Assembly (NCBI GenBank): GCA_027490145.1
Contig: JAIXYQ010000014.1
Location: forward strand, 1 to 64,000
Direction of reading: 5' to 3'
Source: Planctomycetaceae bacterium
GTDB taxonomy: Bacteria; Planctomycetota; Phycisphaerae; Phycisphaerales; SM1A02
DNA: 64,000 bases
The notes under the pieces are model-generated. The model had not been told where the DNA came from and made no database searches. It was given only the letters and a program-made list of their open reading frames with translations. The position numbers were made by a program, and so were the translations under genes. This document shows, piece after piece, positions 1 to 7,832 of this stretch. Within the stretch, counting starts at the first letter, position 1, and every line of letters starts with the position of its first letter.

Positions 1-36
1 CCGCCGAGCGACGGACGTGAGCGCGAGCGAAACCTG

Positions 37-236
37 GTGGAGCGAGCGCGTCCGCGCAGCCATGGGCCCGAGGGCGCGAACGGACGGCGCGGAGCAACCA
101 CTCGCGCCCTAGTGGAGCGAGCGCGTCCGCGCAGCCAGGGCCCGAGGGCGCGGGAGGACGGCGCGGAGCAACCACTCGCGCCCTAGTGGGGCGAGCGCGT
201 CCGCGCAGCCAGGGCCCGAGGGCGCGAGAGGACGAG
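37..236. repeat. Tandem GC-rich repeat, about 2.7 copies of a 74-75-bp unit
   Basis: Copies begin at about 37, 112 and 186, each opening with GTGG(A/G)GCGAGCGCG followed by TCCGCGCAGCCA. They differ by a few substitutions and one indel. Within a unit, AGGGCGCGA (71-79 in the first copy) and TCGCGCCCT (102-110) are perfect inverted arms, so each unit can fold. The block lies just downstream of the stop codon of the FAD oxidoreductase gene and may continue to the left of the window. No protein-like frame is evident. It could be a REP-like intergenic repeat or a transcription-end structure. Confidence 0.75.
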
Positions 237-246
237 CGCGAACGCC

Positions 247-1518
247 TCAGCCCGCGAGCACGCGCTCCGCAAGCTCGGCCGCATGCCGCCCACTGGCGAT
301 CGCGCCGTTGATGCTCGCGTCACCGACCTGATCGCCGGCGAGGATCACGCCCGGTTCGGGTGACGCCGAGCCTTCGGGCGGACGGTCGCCGGCGTGTTGT
401 CGCGGCAGGGCGTGCTCGACGCGCTGGGCCCGCAGCAGCCGCCACGACTGCGGGGCGGTCGTACCGAACCATCCGCAGAGTTGTTCGCGCACGGCGGCCT
501 CGATCGTTCCATCGGCGTGTGCGAGCCACGAGGGATCCACCACGTTGGCCGACCACTGCACGCGCCCCGCAGGTGCGTACGAGGGCTGCACCACGCTCAC
601 GGCGGCGGCGTGGTTGACCGGCCCGCGCGAGAGTCCGTCGAGGAAGAGGATCGGACTGAGCATCGCGGCCGGCGCTTCGGCTCGGGCGATGTCGAAGGTG
701 AACTGCATGGTGGAACACCACGGTCGTTCGGGAAGCGAACCCACGAGCGCGCGCGTCGACGGGCCGTCGGTGGCCAGGACGATCGCCCGCGACTGCATGG
801 CGCCGCCATCGACGATGGCCGTCCAGCCCGTGCCGGACCGATCGATCCCGCGCACGCGGGTGCCCAGCCTGATGGTGCCGGGCGCCACTCGCGCGGACAT
901 CGCCGTGGGCAGCATCCCCATGCCTTGGGACGGCAGCGTGGCACGACCGCGCGCGAACATCGAGAACCGGAAGTCGAACGCCGCGGCATCGGCCTGCATC
1001 GACGGGTCGAGGAACACGCCCGCGAAGAACGGACGGAGGAACGAGTCGATGGTCGCTGCGCCCACGCCGGCGTTCACCACCACGCCGTGCGCCGAGGTCG
1101 CACCGAGCGAGGGCAGCGCACCGCCGCGCCACGCCCGCCAGGCGAGCGGCGCCAACGCGAGCGCATCGGACCAGCGCATGCTGCCCGCGAAACGGTCCAT
1201 GACGGCGGCCACGGGATGACGCAGAGGATGGGTGACACGGCCCCAGCCATCGCGCGTGCGAACGCGTGCACCCGCGATGAAGGAGCGCAGTCCCAGCGAC
1301 GACGGATCGACGACCCGCGGCAGTTCGGGATACGAGTCGAGCAGCACCTGGAAGCCCCGATCGACGAGGTGGCCATCGACGCGATCGGTACGGACACGGC
1401 CGCCGACCGCGTCGCCAGCCTCGAGCACCACGCAGGTCCGGCCGCGCGATTCGAGCGACTGCGCGCACGCGAGCCCTGCGAGCCCGCCACCGATCACCGT
1501 CACGTCCACCATGGTCAT
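247..1518 (-). CDS. FAD-dependent amine oxidase / phytoene desaturase-like oxidoreductase
   Basis: This 423-residue flavoprotein has an N-terminal Rossmann dinucleotide fold (VIGGGLAGLACA near residues 8-19), the acidic ribose-binding residue at the end of strand 2 (VLEAG) and a GGRVRT motif. This is the usual opening of the amine-oxidase, protoporphyrinogen-oxidase and carotenoid-desaturase superfamily. The C-terminal FAD motif is visible as ILAGDQVGDASINGAI near the end. The substrate cannot be read from the sequence. It is the last gene of a ParA / VanZ-like / oxidoreductase operon, only 3 nt after the preceding gene. An internal ATG two codons after the chosen ATG is equally usable. Seen: the FAD-binding motifs. 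Inferred: redox activity on an unknown, possibly hydrophobic, substrate. Confidence 0.85.
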   Translation of the reverse strand: MTMVDVTVIGGGLAGLACAQSLESRGRTCVVLEAGDAVGGRVRTDRVDGHLVDRGFQVLLDSYPELPRVVDPSSLGLRSFIAGARVRTRDGWGRVTHPLRHPVAAVMDRFAGSMRWSDALALAPLAWRAWRGGALPSLGATSAHGVVVNAGVGAATIDSFLRPFFAGVFLDPSMQADAAAFDFRFSMFARGRATLPSQGMGMLPTAMSARVAPGTIRLGTRVRGIDRSGTGWTAIVDGGAMQSRAIVLATDGPSTRALVGSLPERPWCSTMQFTFDIARAEAPAAMLSPILFLDGLSRGPVNHAAAVSVVQPSYAPAGRVQWSANVVDPSWLAHADGTIEAAVREQLCGWFGTTAPQSWRLLRAQRVEHALPRQHAGDRPPEGSASPEPGVILAGDQVGDASINGAIASGRHAAELAERVLAG

Positions 1519-1521
1519 GCG

Positions 1522-2625
1522 TCAGCCTTCCTGCCGCGCGGCACCGACGGGATCGGCCCTGAACGGCTCGGCGCATTCGCTGCAGCAGCCCACGCCGGAT
1601 TCACGCTGCGCACCGCGCAGGTCATGGCCGCACGCCAGGCACTCGAAGGACTCACGTGCGCGGATCCGCTGCGCTGCGCGGCGCGACCACCAGAGTCCAA
1701 CGCTTGCGGCCACGGCCAGCGCCACGGCGTCGAGCACCAGGCGCATGCCCGGATCGACCTCGGGCCCCAGGTACGGTTGCAGCACCGGATCACGGCGGAT
1801 CGACAGGGCGATCGAGGCACCCATGATCATCACGAGCACCACGCCGGCGATGCCGACCGGCACGAGACCGACGCGGACCCAGTGGCGATCCGGGACGCCA
1901 CCGAGCGAGCGCGAGATCGGCGTGATCCAGGTCGCTTCAGGAACAAGCGCCCCACACCCGGCGCAGGCTGGACCATGCACGCCTGGTGCACCGCAGGTCG
2001 TGCAGCACCGCTGCGCGCGAACACGGGCTTCCATCGATCGCATCAGGACGACGATCGTCGCATGCAGCGCCACGGCGATGCCGAGCGTGGCGCCGATCAG
2101 CGCGCTGTGCATCGGCTTGATCGGCTGACGCAGCATGGACTGCGCGGTGACCAGGATGACGCCGCCGGCCATCGCGCCGAGGGCGGAACTCGCCGCACAC
2201 GCCATCCATGCCTGGGGCCGGTCGATGACCATCCGCCATGAGAGTGCCCGCACCGCATGGCCGGGCGCCCGTGGATCCTGCCGCATGGCGATGATCACGA
2301 GCGTGGCGATCAGGATGCCGCAGAGATTGGCCACGGCATCCTCGACGCCGGCGTGCCGGTGCACGATGGGGAGCGCCTGCAGGGCCTCGTCGAGGATCGA
2401 CCATGCCGCCGCGGCGAGCGCGAAGAGCGGCACGCTGCGGATGAACCCCGTCGGCCACCAGACCAGGGCGAGCATCATGAACGCCACCGCGTGCAGAACC
2501 TTGTCGCTGCCACGCATCGGCAGGTCGAGCTGCAGGTTGGGCCAGTGCGTGGCCGTGAAGACCGTGGCGAGGGCGACCCACGCCAGCGCGCGCCACCACA
2601 ATGTGCCGCGCGCACCGGGCCGCAT
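1522..2625 (-). CDS. VanZ-like membrane protein with C-terminal zinc-ribbon-like Cys motifs
   Basis: This 367-residue protein begins with a VanZ-type membrane domain. The signatures are THWPNL, a DKVLHAVAFMMLALVWW helix and DEALQALPIVHRHAGVEDAV, in the order found in VanZ/YcfA-like proteins. Further hydrophobic helices follow (about residues 145-190 and 235-320). Two cysteine clusters face the non-membrane regions: CCTTCGAPG...CAGCG near the middle and CLACGHDLRG...CCSEC at the C terminus. The CGxDLRG-type ribbon is a recurring planctomycete motif. VanZ confers teicoplanin resistance in enterococci, but most homologues have no proven role. It lies between ParA and the oxidoreductase with 3-nt gaps, so it is co-transcribed. 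Function unknown. Confidence 0.75.
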   Translation of the reverse strand: MRPGARGTLWWRALAWVALATVFTATHWPNLQLDLPMRGSDKVLHAVAFMMLALVWWPTGFIRSVPLFALAAAAWSILDEALQALPIVHRHAGVEDAVANLCGILIATLVIIAMRQDPRAPGHAVRALSWRMVIDRPQAWMACAASSALGAMAGGVILVTAQSMLRQPIKPMHSALIGATLGIAVALHATIVVLMRSMEARVRAQRCCTTCGAPGVHGPACAGCGALVPEATWITPISRSLGGVPDRHWVRVGLVPVGIAGVVLVMIMGASIALSIRRDPVLQPYLGPEVDPGMRLVLDAVALAVAASVGLWWSRRAAQRIRARESFECLACGHDLRGAQRESGVGCCSECAEPFRADPVGAARQEG

Positions 2626-2628
2626 GGG

Positions 2629-3549
2629 TCAGGCCCCGGCTGCAGGGGCATCCTGCGTGGGCGTTCCCGCGACGGCCGGCTTGCTCCGCTTGGTGCGGGC
2701 CTTGGGCGCCGGCGCGGGCTCGGCCTCGCTCGGCCACCAGCGTTCGACCTGGTGCAGCGCGATCTGCATGTAGTCGCCGGCACCCGGGCACTGCGGCGCG
2801 TAGTCGAAGATCGTCTGGCCGAAGCTCGGCGCCTCGGCGAGCTTGATGTTGCGGCGCACGGGCGGCTGCAGGATCGCGCAGCCATCCCAGGGCAGGCCCG
2901 TCCCCTCGTAGCGCGCGAGCTGGGCCGCGATCTCATCGACGACCGCGCGCCCGTGCAGCGACTGCTGCTCGTGCTGGCAGAGCAGCACGCCCGTCACCCG
3001 CAGCCGCGGGTTCAGCCCCTGCGACACCATGTGCACGGTCTCGAGCAGCTTCTCGAGCCCGCGCAGCGCGAGGTAGTGCGCGAGCATGGGCACGAAGACC
3101 TCGTCGGCCATGGTGAGCGCGTTCACGCTGAGTACGCCCAGGCTCGGCGGGCAATCGAGCAGGATGAGGTCGTAGTCCCCGGCCACCGGAGCGACCGCGC
3201 ACTCGAGCGTGCGCTGCATGTCGGGCTGCTGCGCGAGTTCACCCTCGACGAGCGCGAGTTCGGTGACGGCCGGCATGAAGTCGAGGCCTTCGCGCGCCTT
3301 CACGATCACCGAGGCCGCATCGATGCCGTCGCCGACGAGCAGGTCGTACACGCTCGGCTGCGTCGGCTCCGCTTCCACCCCGAAGTGCATCGAGAGGTTG
3401 CTCTGCGGATCGAGGTCGATGAGCAGCACGCGCTTGCCGAGTCGCGCGAACGCAGCGCCGAGGTTGGCCGTGCTGGTGGTCTTGCCGACGCCGCCCTTCT
3501 GGTTGAGCAGCGCGACGACCTTGGGGAGCGGCCTTCCTTGGCGAGCCAT
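2629..3549 (-). CDS. ParA/Soj-family partitioning ATPase
   Basis: This 306-residue cytoplasmic ATPase has the deviant Walker A motif KGGVGKTT at residues 18-25, preceded by ALLNQ, then LIDLDPQSNLS (Walker A') and LILLDCPPSLG (Walker B), the diagnostic set for ParA/Soj/MinD. ParA proteins dimerise on ATP and position DNA or protein cargo. It heads a three-gene operon. A TATACT hexamer ends 7 nt before the ATG and there is no Shine-Dalgarno sequence, suggesting leaderless translation. The C-terminal 25 residues are a Lys/Pro/Ala-rich tail absent from typical Soj. No parB or parS-like repeat is recognisable nearby, so it may be an orphan ParA serving another cargo rather than the main chromosome-partitioning ParA. 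Confidence 0.93.
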   Translation of the reverse strand: MARQGRPLPKVVALLNQKGGVGKTTSTANLGAAFARLGKRVLLIDLDPQSNLSMHFGVEAEPTQPSVYDLLVGDGIDAASVIVKAREGLDFMPAVTELALVEGELAQQPDMQRTLECAVAPVAGDYDLILLDCPPSLGVLSVNALTMADEVFVPMLAHYLALRGLEKLLETVHMVSQGLNPRLRVTGVLLCQHEQQSLHGRAVVDEIAAQLARYEGTGLPWDGCAILQPPVRRNIKLAEAPSFGQTIFDYAPQCPGAGDYMQIALHQVERWWPSEAEPAPAPKARTKRSKPAVAGTPTQDAPAAGA

Positions 3550-3556
3550 GGCCGCG

Positions 3557-3562
3557 AGTATA
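3557..3562 (-). promoter_or_regulatory. -10 hexamer TATACT of parA-like operon
   Basis: TATACT ends 7 nt before the ATG at 3549. A start point about 7 nt downstream of a -10 element would fall on or next to the start codon, giving a leaderless mRNA. No -35 consensus is clear. Confidence 0.55.
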
Positions 3563-3617
3563 GGGAGACCCGGGCGCGGCGCCGCGCATGGGCGGACCCC
3601 CGCGCATCATCGAGTGG

Positions 3618-5639
3618 TCACTTGGGCCAGGTCGACAGATCGGCCTGGAGCATGCACGGCCCCTCGTGCCACGGCATGGGAGGCAGGCCGGCGCACTGCA
3701 GGTCCGTCATCCGGCAGCTGCGCTGGACGCCCAGCGGCAGGATCGACGCCGTCCCGATCCACGACGCCGGCAGGCGCACCGTGGCCCGCCAGCGATCGCT
3801 GAAGTCCATGGCGAGCACGGTCGGTGCATCACCGTTGGGAGCATGGCGCAGGCCGTCGGTCGCCAAACCGCGGGAGTTCACCACGACCTCGATGGCCGGC
3901 CGTGCACCGATCGCGACGGTGACGAGGTCCTCGACGTCACCGCGCGCCGCCACCGGCCGCAGCGCTTCGATGAAGACTTCCCATCCGTCCTTCGATCGCC
4001 GCAGGCTCGCGGTCGTCTGCCACCCGCTGGGGACCGGCGCGAGTCGACCGGTGCGCACCTCGGCGAGGCTCGCCGCGGGAAGGAACTGGCGCAGCGCCAG
4101 ACCGGGCGGGACGACCGCGAATCGGCCGGGAGCGATCGTGAGCACGCTGCGCGCATAGCCCACCGTGATCGCCAGGCGGGATGCGGTCTCGCTCTTGGGA
4201 TCGGGGCGCGCCAGCGTGACGAACCGGAGTTCGTTCGCACCCAGGACTTCCTTGTCCACCTGCGATGCACCCGTGAGCCACTCGAGCGCCACCGCCTGCG
4301 CCTCGGGCAGCGGATTCGCCAAGCCGATCGTGACCTGGTCGCCTCCGTCGGATTCGACCCACGCCAGCGGCGCCAGCCGCGTGGAGATCCAACCATCGAC
4401 CTGGGTCACCATCGTCCGATCATCGAGCGATGGATCGAGCATGAGGTCGAGCAGCTGGCCCTCGAGTTCCTCGTCGGCCAGCCACGCCGCGATGGACAGG
4501 TCGCGACCCTGCGGGCTCCGACCGCGCGCGATGCCCGTGACCAGCGCACGAGCGCGGTCGGCGAGCGCGGCGTCGGCACGCTCGAGCCGGTCGAGCGCCG
4601 CGATCCACAGGTAGGCAACGTGCCGGGCGAACATCGCATCAGCCGGTGTTCCCGATGGCTCCGGTGGCGCCTTGCCCTGGGCTCGGGCCATGATCGCCAC
4701 GCGGAACCAATCGTTGGGAGCGCCGAGATCCGGCGTATCGAGCGCAAAGGGCTCGAAGGCGGCGATCCCCTGCCCACCCCGCTCCTGCATCTCCATCCAG
4801 CGCGGTTGCAGCGCCGATGCACCGAGCGTGAGGCTGCCGCGGAAACCGATCGGCGTCTCCAGCAGCGCAATGACCTGCCCCACCTGGTCCGGCGCCTCCT
4901 GGCTCGACCAGGCGGCCAACGGCGTCAGCGCGGCCAACTGTTGGGCGCGGGTCCATGAGGTGCGGCGCGTGTCGGCTACGTTCTCGAGCACCGCCACGAG
5001 GGCCTGCAGCGTGCGGCCATCGTCGAGCTGCACATCGATGGTCGCCGGCCAACCGCCGTCGGTCAGGCGCGCGAGCGGGAGGAGCATGACGCCACCGCCG
5101 GTGGCCACGGGCTGCTTGGATCCGACGACGGCGACGGATGCCGTGCCCTGCGGCCGGCTCGGCGCGACGGCCGTGGATTGCTGCGATGCCGCGCCATTGG
5201 CACCGGCGACCATGCCGGGCCCGAGCGGCTGCGGCACGTCCTTCGCGGTCAGGTCAACGCCGCGACGAGGTCCGGTGGGCGCCGTACCCATGGCCTGCTG
5301 CAGCGAGCCCGAGCCGATGTAGTAGGTGGCACCGGGAGGAGTCAGCTGGTGGTACTTGCCGCCGTAGGCGATGTACGCGCCGCGGTCGTACACCATGTAC
5401 AGGCCGCCGTTGCCGCGCATGTACTTGGTGTTGCCGCTGGAGTCCGTGAGGGCGTAGACCTGGCGGAACCCGGTCGGCCCGCGGAGATCCGGGCTCATGA
5501 CATCGCGGAGGTCATCGTTCAGCGGCGTATCCGTGCCGGGAGCCACCTGCGTGGCCTGGACCGGCGCGGCCACTTGTGCCAGTGCGGCGTGCGTGGCGAT
5601 CGCAACGACCGGGGCGAAGGCAAGGACACTTCGGTGCAT
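3618..5639 (-). CDS. Secreted protein of unknown function, 673 aa
   Basis: I do not recognise this protein. It begins with a classic signal peptide (MHRSVLAFAPVVAIATHAALAQ, cleavage likely after ALA near residue 21), so the mature chain should be exported. An N-terminal section of about 120 residues is rich in Gly and Tyr (YMRGNGGLYMVYDRG, YIAYGGKYHQL) and looks like a small beta-rich unit. A low-complexity linker follows, then a long mixed alpha/beta region without obvious enzymatic motifs. Cysteine is nearly absent. A TAGACT hexamer lies 7 nt before the start, indicating its own leaderless promoter. It is flanked by birA upstream and the ParA operon downstream, neither of which suggests a role. 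Confidence 0.75.
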   Translation of the reverse strand: MHRSVLAFAPVVAIATHAALAQVAAPVQATQVAPGTDTPLNDDLRDVMSPDLRGPTGFRQVYALTDSSGNTKYMRGNGGLYMVYDRGAYIAYGGKYHQLTPPGATYYIGSGSLQQAMGTAPTGPRRGVDLTAKDVPQPLGPGMVAGANGAASQQSTAVAPSRPQGTASVAVVGSKQPVATGGGVMLLPLARLTDGGWPATIDVQLDDGRTLQALVAVLENVADTRRTSWTRAQQLAALTPLAAWSSQEAPDQVGQVIALLETPIGFRGSLTLGASALQPRWMEMQERGGQGIAAFEPFALDTPDLGAPNDWFRVAIMARAQGKAPPEPSGTPADAMFARHVAYLWIAALDRLERADAALADRARALVTGIARGRSPQGRDLSIAAWLADEELEGQLLDLMLDPSLDDRTMVTQVDGWISTRLAPLAWVESDGGDQVTIGLANPLPEAQAVALEWLTGASQVDKEVLGANELRFVTLARPDPKSETASRLAITVGYARSVLTIAPGRFAVVPPGLALRQFLPAASLAEVRTGRLAPVPSGWQTTASLRRSKDGWEVFIEALRPVAARGDVEDLVTVAIGARPAIEVVVNSRGLATDGLRHAPNGDAPTVLAMDFSDRWRATVRLPASWIGTASILPLGVQRSCRMTDLQCAGLPPMPWHEGPCMLQADLSTWPK

Positions 5640-5646
5640 GTGCTCG

Positions 5647-5652
5647 AGTCTA
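5647..5652 (-). promoter_or_regulatory. -10 hexamer TAGACT before the 673-aa secreted protein
   Basis: TAGACT ends 7 nt before the ATG at 5639. A TTGATC sequence 15 nt upstream of it could serve as the -35. No Shine-Dalgarno sequence precedes the start. Confidence 0.5.
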
Positions 5653-5720
5653 GCCCAACGACTGCCGGATCAAGCCGACATGACTCACCTGACGCACATG
5701 ATCCTCACGACCCACATGCA

Positions 5721-6509
5721 TCAGGTGAAGGACTCGATGCGTGCGGTCGATGCGTCGACCTGGTGGACCCCGCTGACCGTCCGGACCGTGATCGAGACGA
5801 GAGGATCGATCGATTCGACGATGCCCTCGACCGGGCCGGCCGACGTGCGGATGCGGACCACGCGCCCACGCAGCATGTCACGGCGGCGGAAGGCCTCGAT
5901 GGCGGCAGCTTCGCCCGAACCGAGATGGCGATCGAGGGCCGGGAGCAGGGCCTCGAGGATCGCGATCCGATCGACCTGCAGGCCGGCGACGGCGAGGCTC
6001 GTCGCGCGGCTCGAGAGTTCGCCCACGAACCCAGTCTGGCCCACGTTGATGCCGATGCCGATCAGTGAGGCGGCTCCATCATGCTCGATGAGCACACCAC
6101 CGACCTTGCGGCCGGCGATCATCAGGTCGTTGGGCCATTTCAGGCCGACCGTGATCGTCGGAGCAACGCGTTCGATCGCCTCGGCGGCCGCAACACCCGC
6201 GGCGAGGGCGATCCACGGCCCCTGCACCGCGGCGACCGCCGTGACCGCCACGCCATCAAGGCCCGTGTCGGCCCAGGTGCGGCCATCGCGGCCTCGCCCG
6301 GTGGTCTGGCGCCAGGCCACCACCACATCGCCTGCCGCGCGACCACGCGCCAGGTCCTGCGTGGATCCGGTCTCGCGCACGACCACGGCGCGTTGCAGGA
6401 AGCAGAGCCCACGGCATGCCGCATCGAGTCGGTCAGGCCAGGCTTCGATGGGTGCGGTCCCGGCGCGGCCGGGCTCGGCGTGCGCAGGGACGTGCGTCGG
6501 ATCGATCAC
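5721..6509 (-). CDS. birA: Biotin--[acetyl-CoA-carboxylase] ligase
   Basis: This enzyme activates biotin with ATP and transfers it to the lysine of biotin carboxyl carrier domains. Signatures are ETGSTQDLA, the adenylate-binding loop GRGRDGRTW, KWPNDLMI and the lysine-containing GRKVGGVLIE, in canonical order. At 262 residues it has only the catalytic and C-terminal SH3-like domains. The N-terminal winged-helix DNA-binding domain of E. coli BirA is missing, so it should not act as a repressor (class I ligase). The start is a GTG within a GTGA overlap with the nadC stop, showing translational coupling. It is the last gene of the ppdK-CBM9-GDH-HIT-nadC-birA chain. Confidence 0.93.
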   Translation of the reverse strand: MIDPTHVPAHAEPGRAGTAPIEAWPDRLDAACRGLCFLQRAVVVRETGSTQDLARGRAAGDVVVAWRQTTGRGRDGRTWADTGLDGVAVTAVAAVQGPWIALAAGVAAAEAIERVAPTITVGLKWPNDLMIAGRKVGGVLIEHDGAASLIGIGINVGQTGFVGELSSRATSLAVAGLQVDRIAILEALLPALDRHLGSGEAAAIEAFRRRDMLRGRVVRIRTSAGPVEGIVESIDPLVSITVRTVSGVHQVDASTARIESFT

Positions 6510-7402
6510 GCGAGTGCGTCCAGGCCAAGGTCCAGTGATCGAACGCTGTGGGTCAGCGAACCGACCGAGATGCGATCCACACCGGTCGCCGCGATCGAGG
6601 CCACGGTGTCGAGCGTCACGCCGCCGCTGGCTTCGAGCAGCAGTCCGGGCGCGCGTGCATCACGACGCGAGACGGCTTCGCGAAGCATCGCGGGATCGAA
6701 ATTGTCCAGGAGCACCATGTCGATCATGCCTGCGGGAAGCGCAAGCAGAGCATCGAACTGGTCGAGGCCATCCACCTCGAACTCGATGAACGCGGCACCT
6801 GCGGAGCGCGCCTGCGGCGCAACCTGCACGGCAAGCGACGCGATGCCCGCCGGGTCGAGGCCGGCCAGGTGGTTGTCCTTCACGAGCACCGCATCGTGCA
6901 GCCCCATGCGGTGCGGCGTGCCGCCACCGCACGCGACCGCGAACTTCTGCAGCCGACGCAGGCCCGGCAGCGTCTTGCGCGTGTCACAGATGCGTGCGCG
7001 CGTGCCGGACACGGCCTCGACGAAGCGACGCGTGATCGTGGCCGTCCCGCAGAGGACACCCAGCAGGTTGAGCAGCGTGCGCTCGCCGGCGAGCACGCCG
7101 GTCGCCTGGCCATGCAGGTGTCCCACGACCGAACCTACGGCCAGCGCGCTGCCGTCGTGCAGATGCTGTTCCCACGCCGCACCCACCGCCGACGCCACGA
7201 TGGACGCGGTGCGCACGCCAGCCAGCACACCCGGTTCGCGCGCGACGACGGCGGCGCGCAACGCCCCACCGCCGATGTCCCGGCACCGCATGACCAAGGT
7301 GCTCGTCAGGTCACCGCGCTCGCCCAGATCCTCGCTGAGCGATGCATGGACGACCCGCTGCGCCTCCCGTTCGCACGCCTCGGTCCACGCGGGCGTGGTC
7401 AC
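6506..7402 (-). CDS. nadC: Nicotinate-nucleotide pyrophosphorylase (carboxylating)
   Basis: This is quinolinate phosphoribosyltransferase, which converts quinolinate and PRPP to nicotinate mononucleotide, CO2 and pyrophosphate in de novo NAD synthesis. The family signature is fully present: DTRKTLPGLRRLQKFAV, then GGGTPHRMGLHDAVLVKDNH. Later strands carry FIEFEVDGLDQF, MVLLDNF and LEASGGV, as in type II PRTases. Its length (298 aa) is normal. The GTG start overlaps the HIT-protein stop by 4 bp and its own stop overlaps the birA start by 4 bp. No nadA or nadB lies in the window. Confidence 0.95.
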   Translation of the reverse strand: MTTPAWTEACEREAQRVVHASLSEDLGERGDLTSTLVMRCRDIGGGALRAAVVAREPGVLAGVRTASIVASAVGAAWEQHLHDGSALAVGSVVGHLHGQATGVLAGERTLLNLLGVLCGTATITRRFVEAVSGTRARICDTRKTLPGLRRLQKFAVACGGGTPHRMGLHDAVLVKDNHLAGLDPAGIASLAVQVAPQARSAGAAFIEFEVDGLDQFDALLALPAGMIDMVLLDNFDPAMLREAVSRRDARAPGLLLEASGGVTLDTVASIAATGVDRISVGSLTHSVRSLDLGLDALA

Positions 7403-7812
7403 GCCACCAGCTCCCGCATCCGCGCCGCGAGCGCCGCCGCCTCGGCATGATCGAGCGATCCCGCACGCCAGCCGATGCCGAGTCCACGACCATCCTCGAA
7501 CCGCGGGATCAGGTGCATGTGCACGTGCGGGACGGCCTGGTGCGCGAGCGCGCCGTTGTTCTGCAGGAGGTTGTAGGCCGTGGCGCCGGTGGCCGCCAGC
7601 ATCGCGCGCGCGACCTTGGGCAGCGCCGCACCGAGTGCGGCGGCGTGCGCGTCATCGAGTTGGTGCAGGAACTCGACCTCCTGCCTGGGCACCAGGAGCA
7701 CATGCCCCGGCGCCAGCGGCGCGATGTCGAGGAACGCAACGACGTGCGCATCCTCGTGCACGCGGTGGCTGGGGATCTCGCCCCGGATGATGCGCGTGAA
7801 GATGCTCGGCAT
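7399..7812 (-). CDS. HIT-family nucleotide hydrolase/transferase
   Basis: This 137-residue protein has the histidine triad HVHMHLIPR near residues 96-104, preceded by the characteristic FLDIAPLAPGHVLLVPR and YNLLQNNG segments. HIT (HINT/HinT-branch) proteins hydrolyse AMP- or aminoacyl-phosphoramidates through a nucleotidyl-histidine intermediate. The substrate here is not known. An AGGGAG Shine-Dalgarno sequence lies a few nt upstream of the ATG in the 20-nt gap after the dehydrogenase gene, and the stop codon overlaps the nadC start. Co-transcription with nadC and birA links it loosely to nucleotide and cofactor metabolism. Confidence 0.94.
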   Translation of the reverse strand: MPSIFTRIIRGEIPSHRVHEDAHVVAFLDIAPLAPGHVLLVPRQEVEFLHQLDDAHAAALGAALPKVARAMLAATGATAYNLLQNNGALAHQAVPHVHMHLIPRFEDGRGLGIGWRAGSLDHAEAAALAARMRELVA

Positions 7813-7832
7813 GGCGTGCTCCCTGCGGCGGT

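Noticed and set aside
1-246. CRISPR array
   Set aside because: The units are contiguous 75-bp near-identical copies without unique spacers, so they are a tandem repeat.
2257-4158. Long plus-strand frame antisense to ParA and the VanZ-like gene
   Set aside because: Arg/His-rich, no motifs, and it crosses several supported genes on the other strand.
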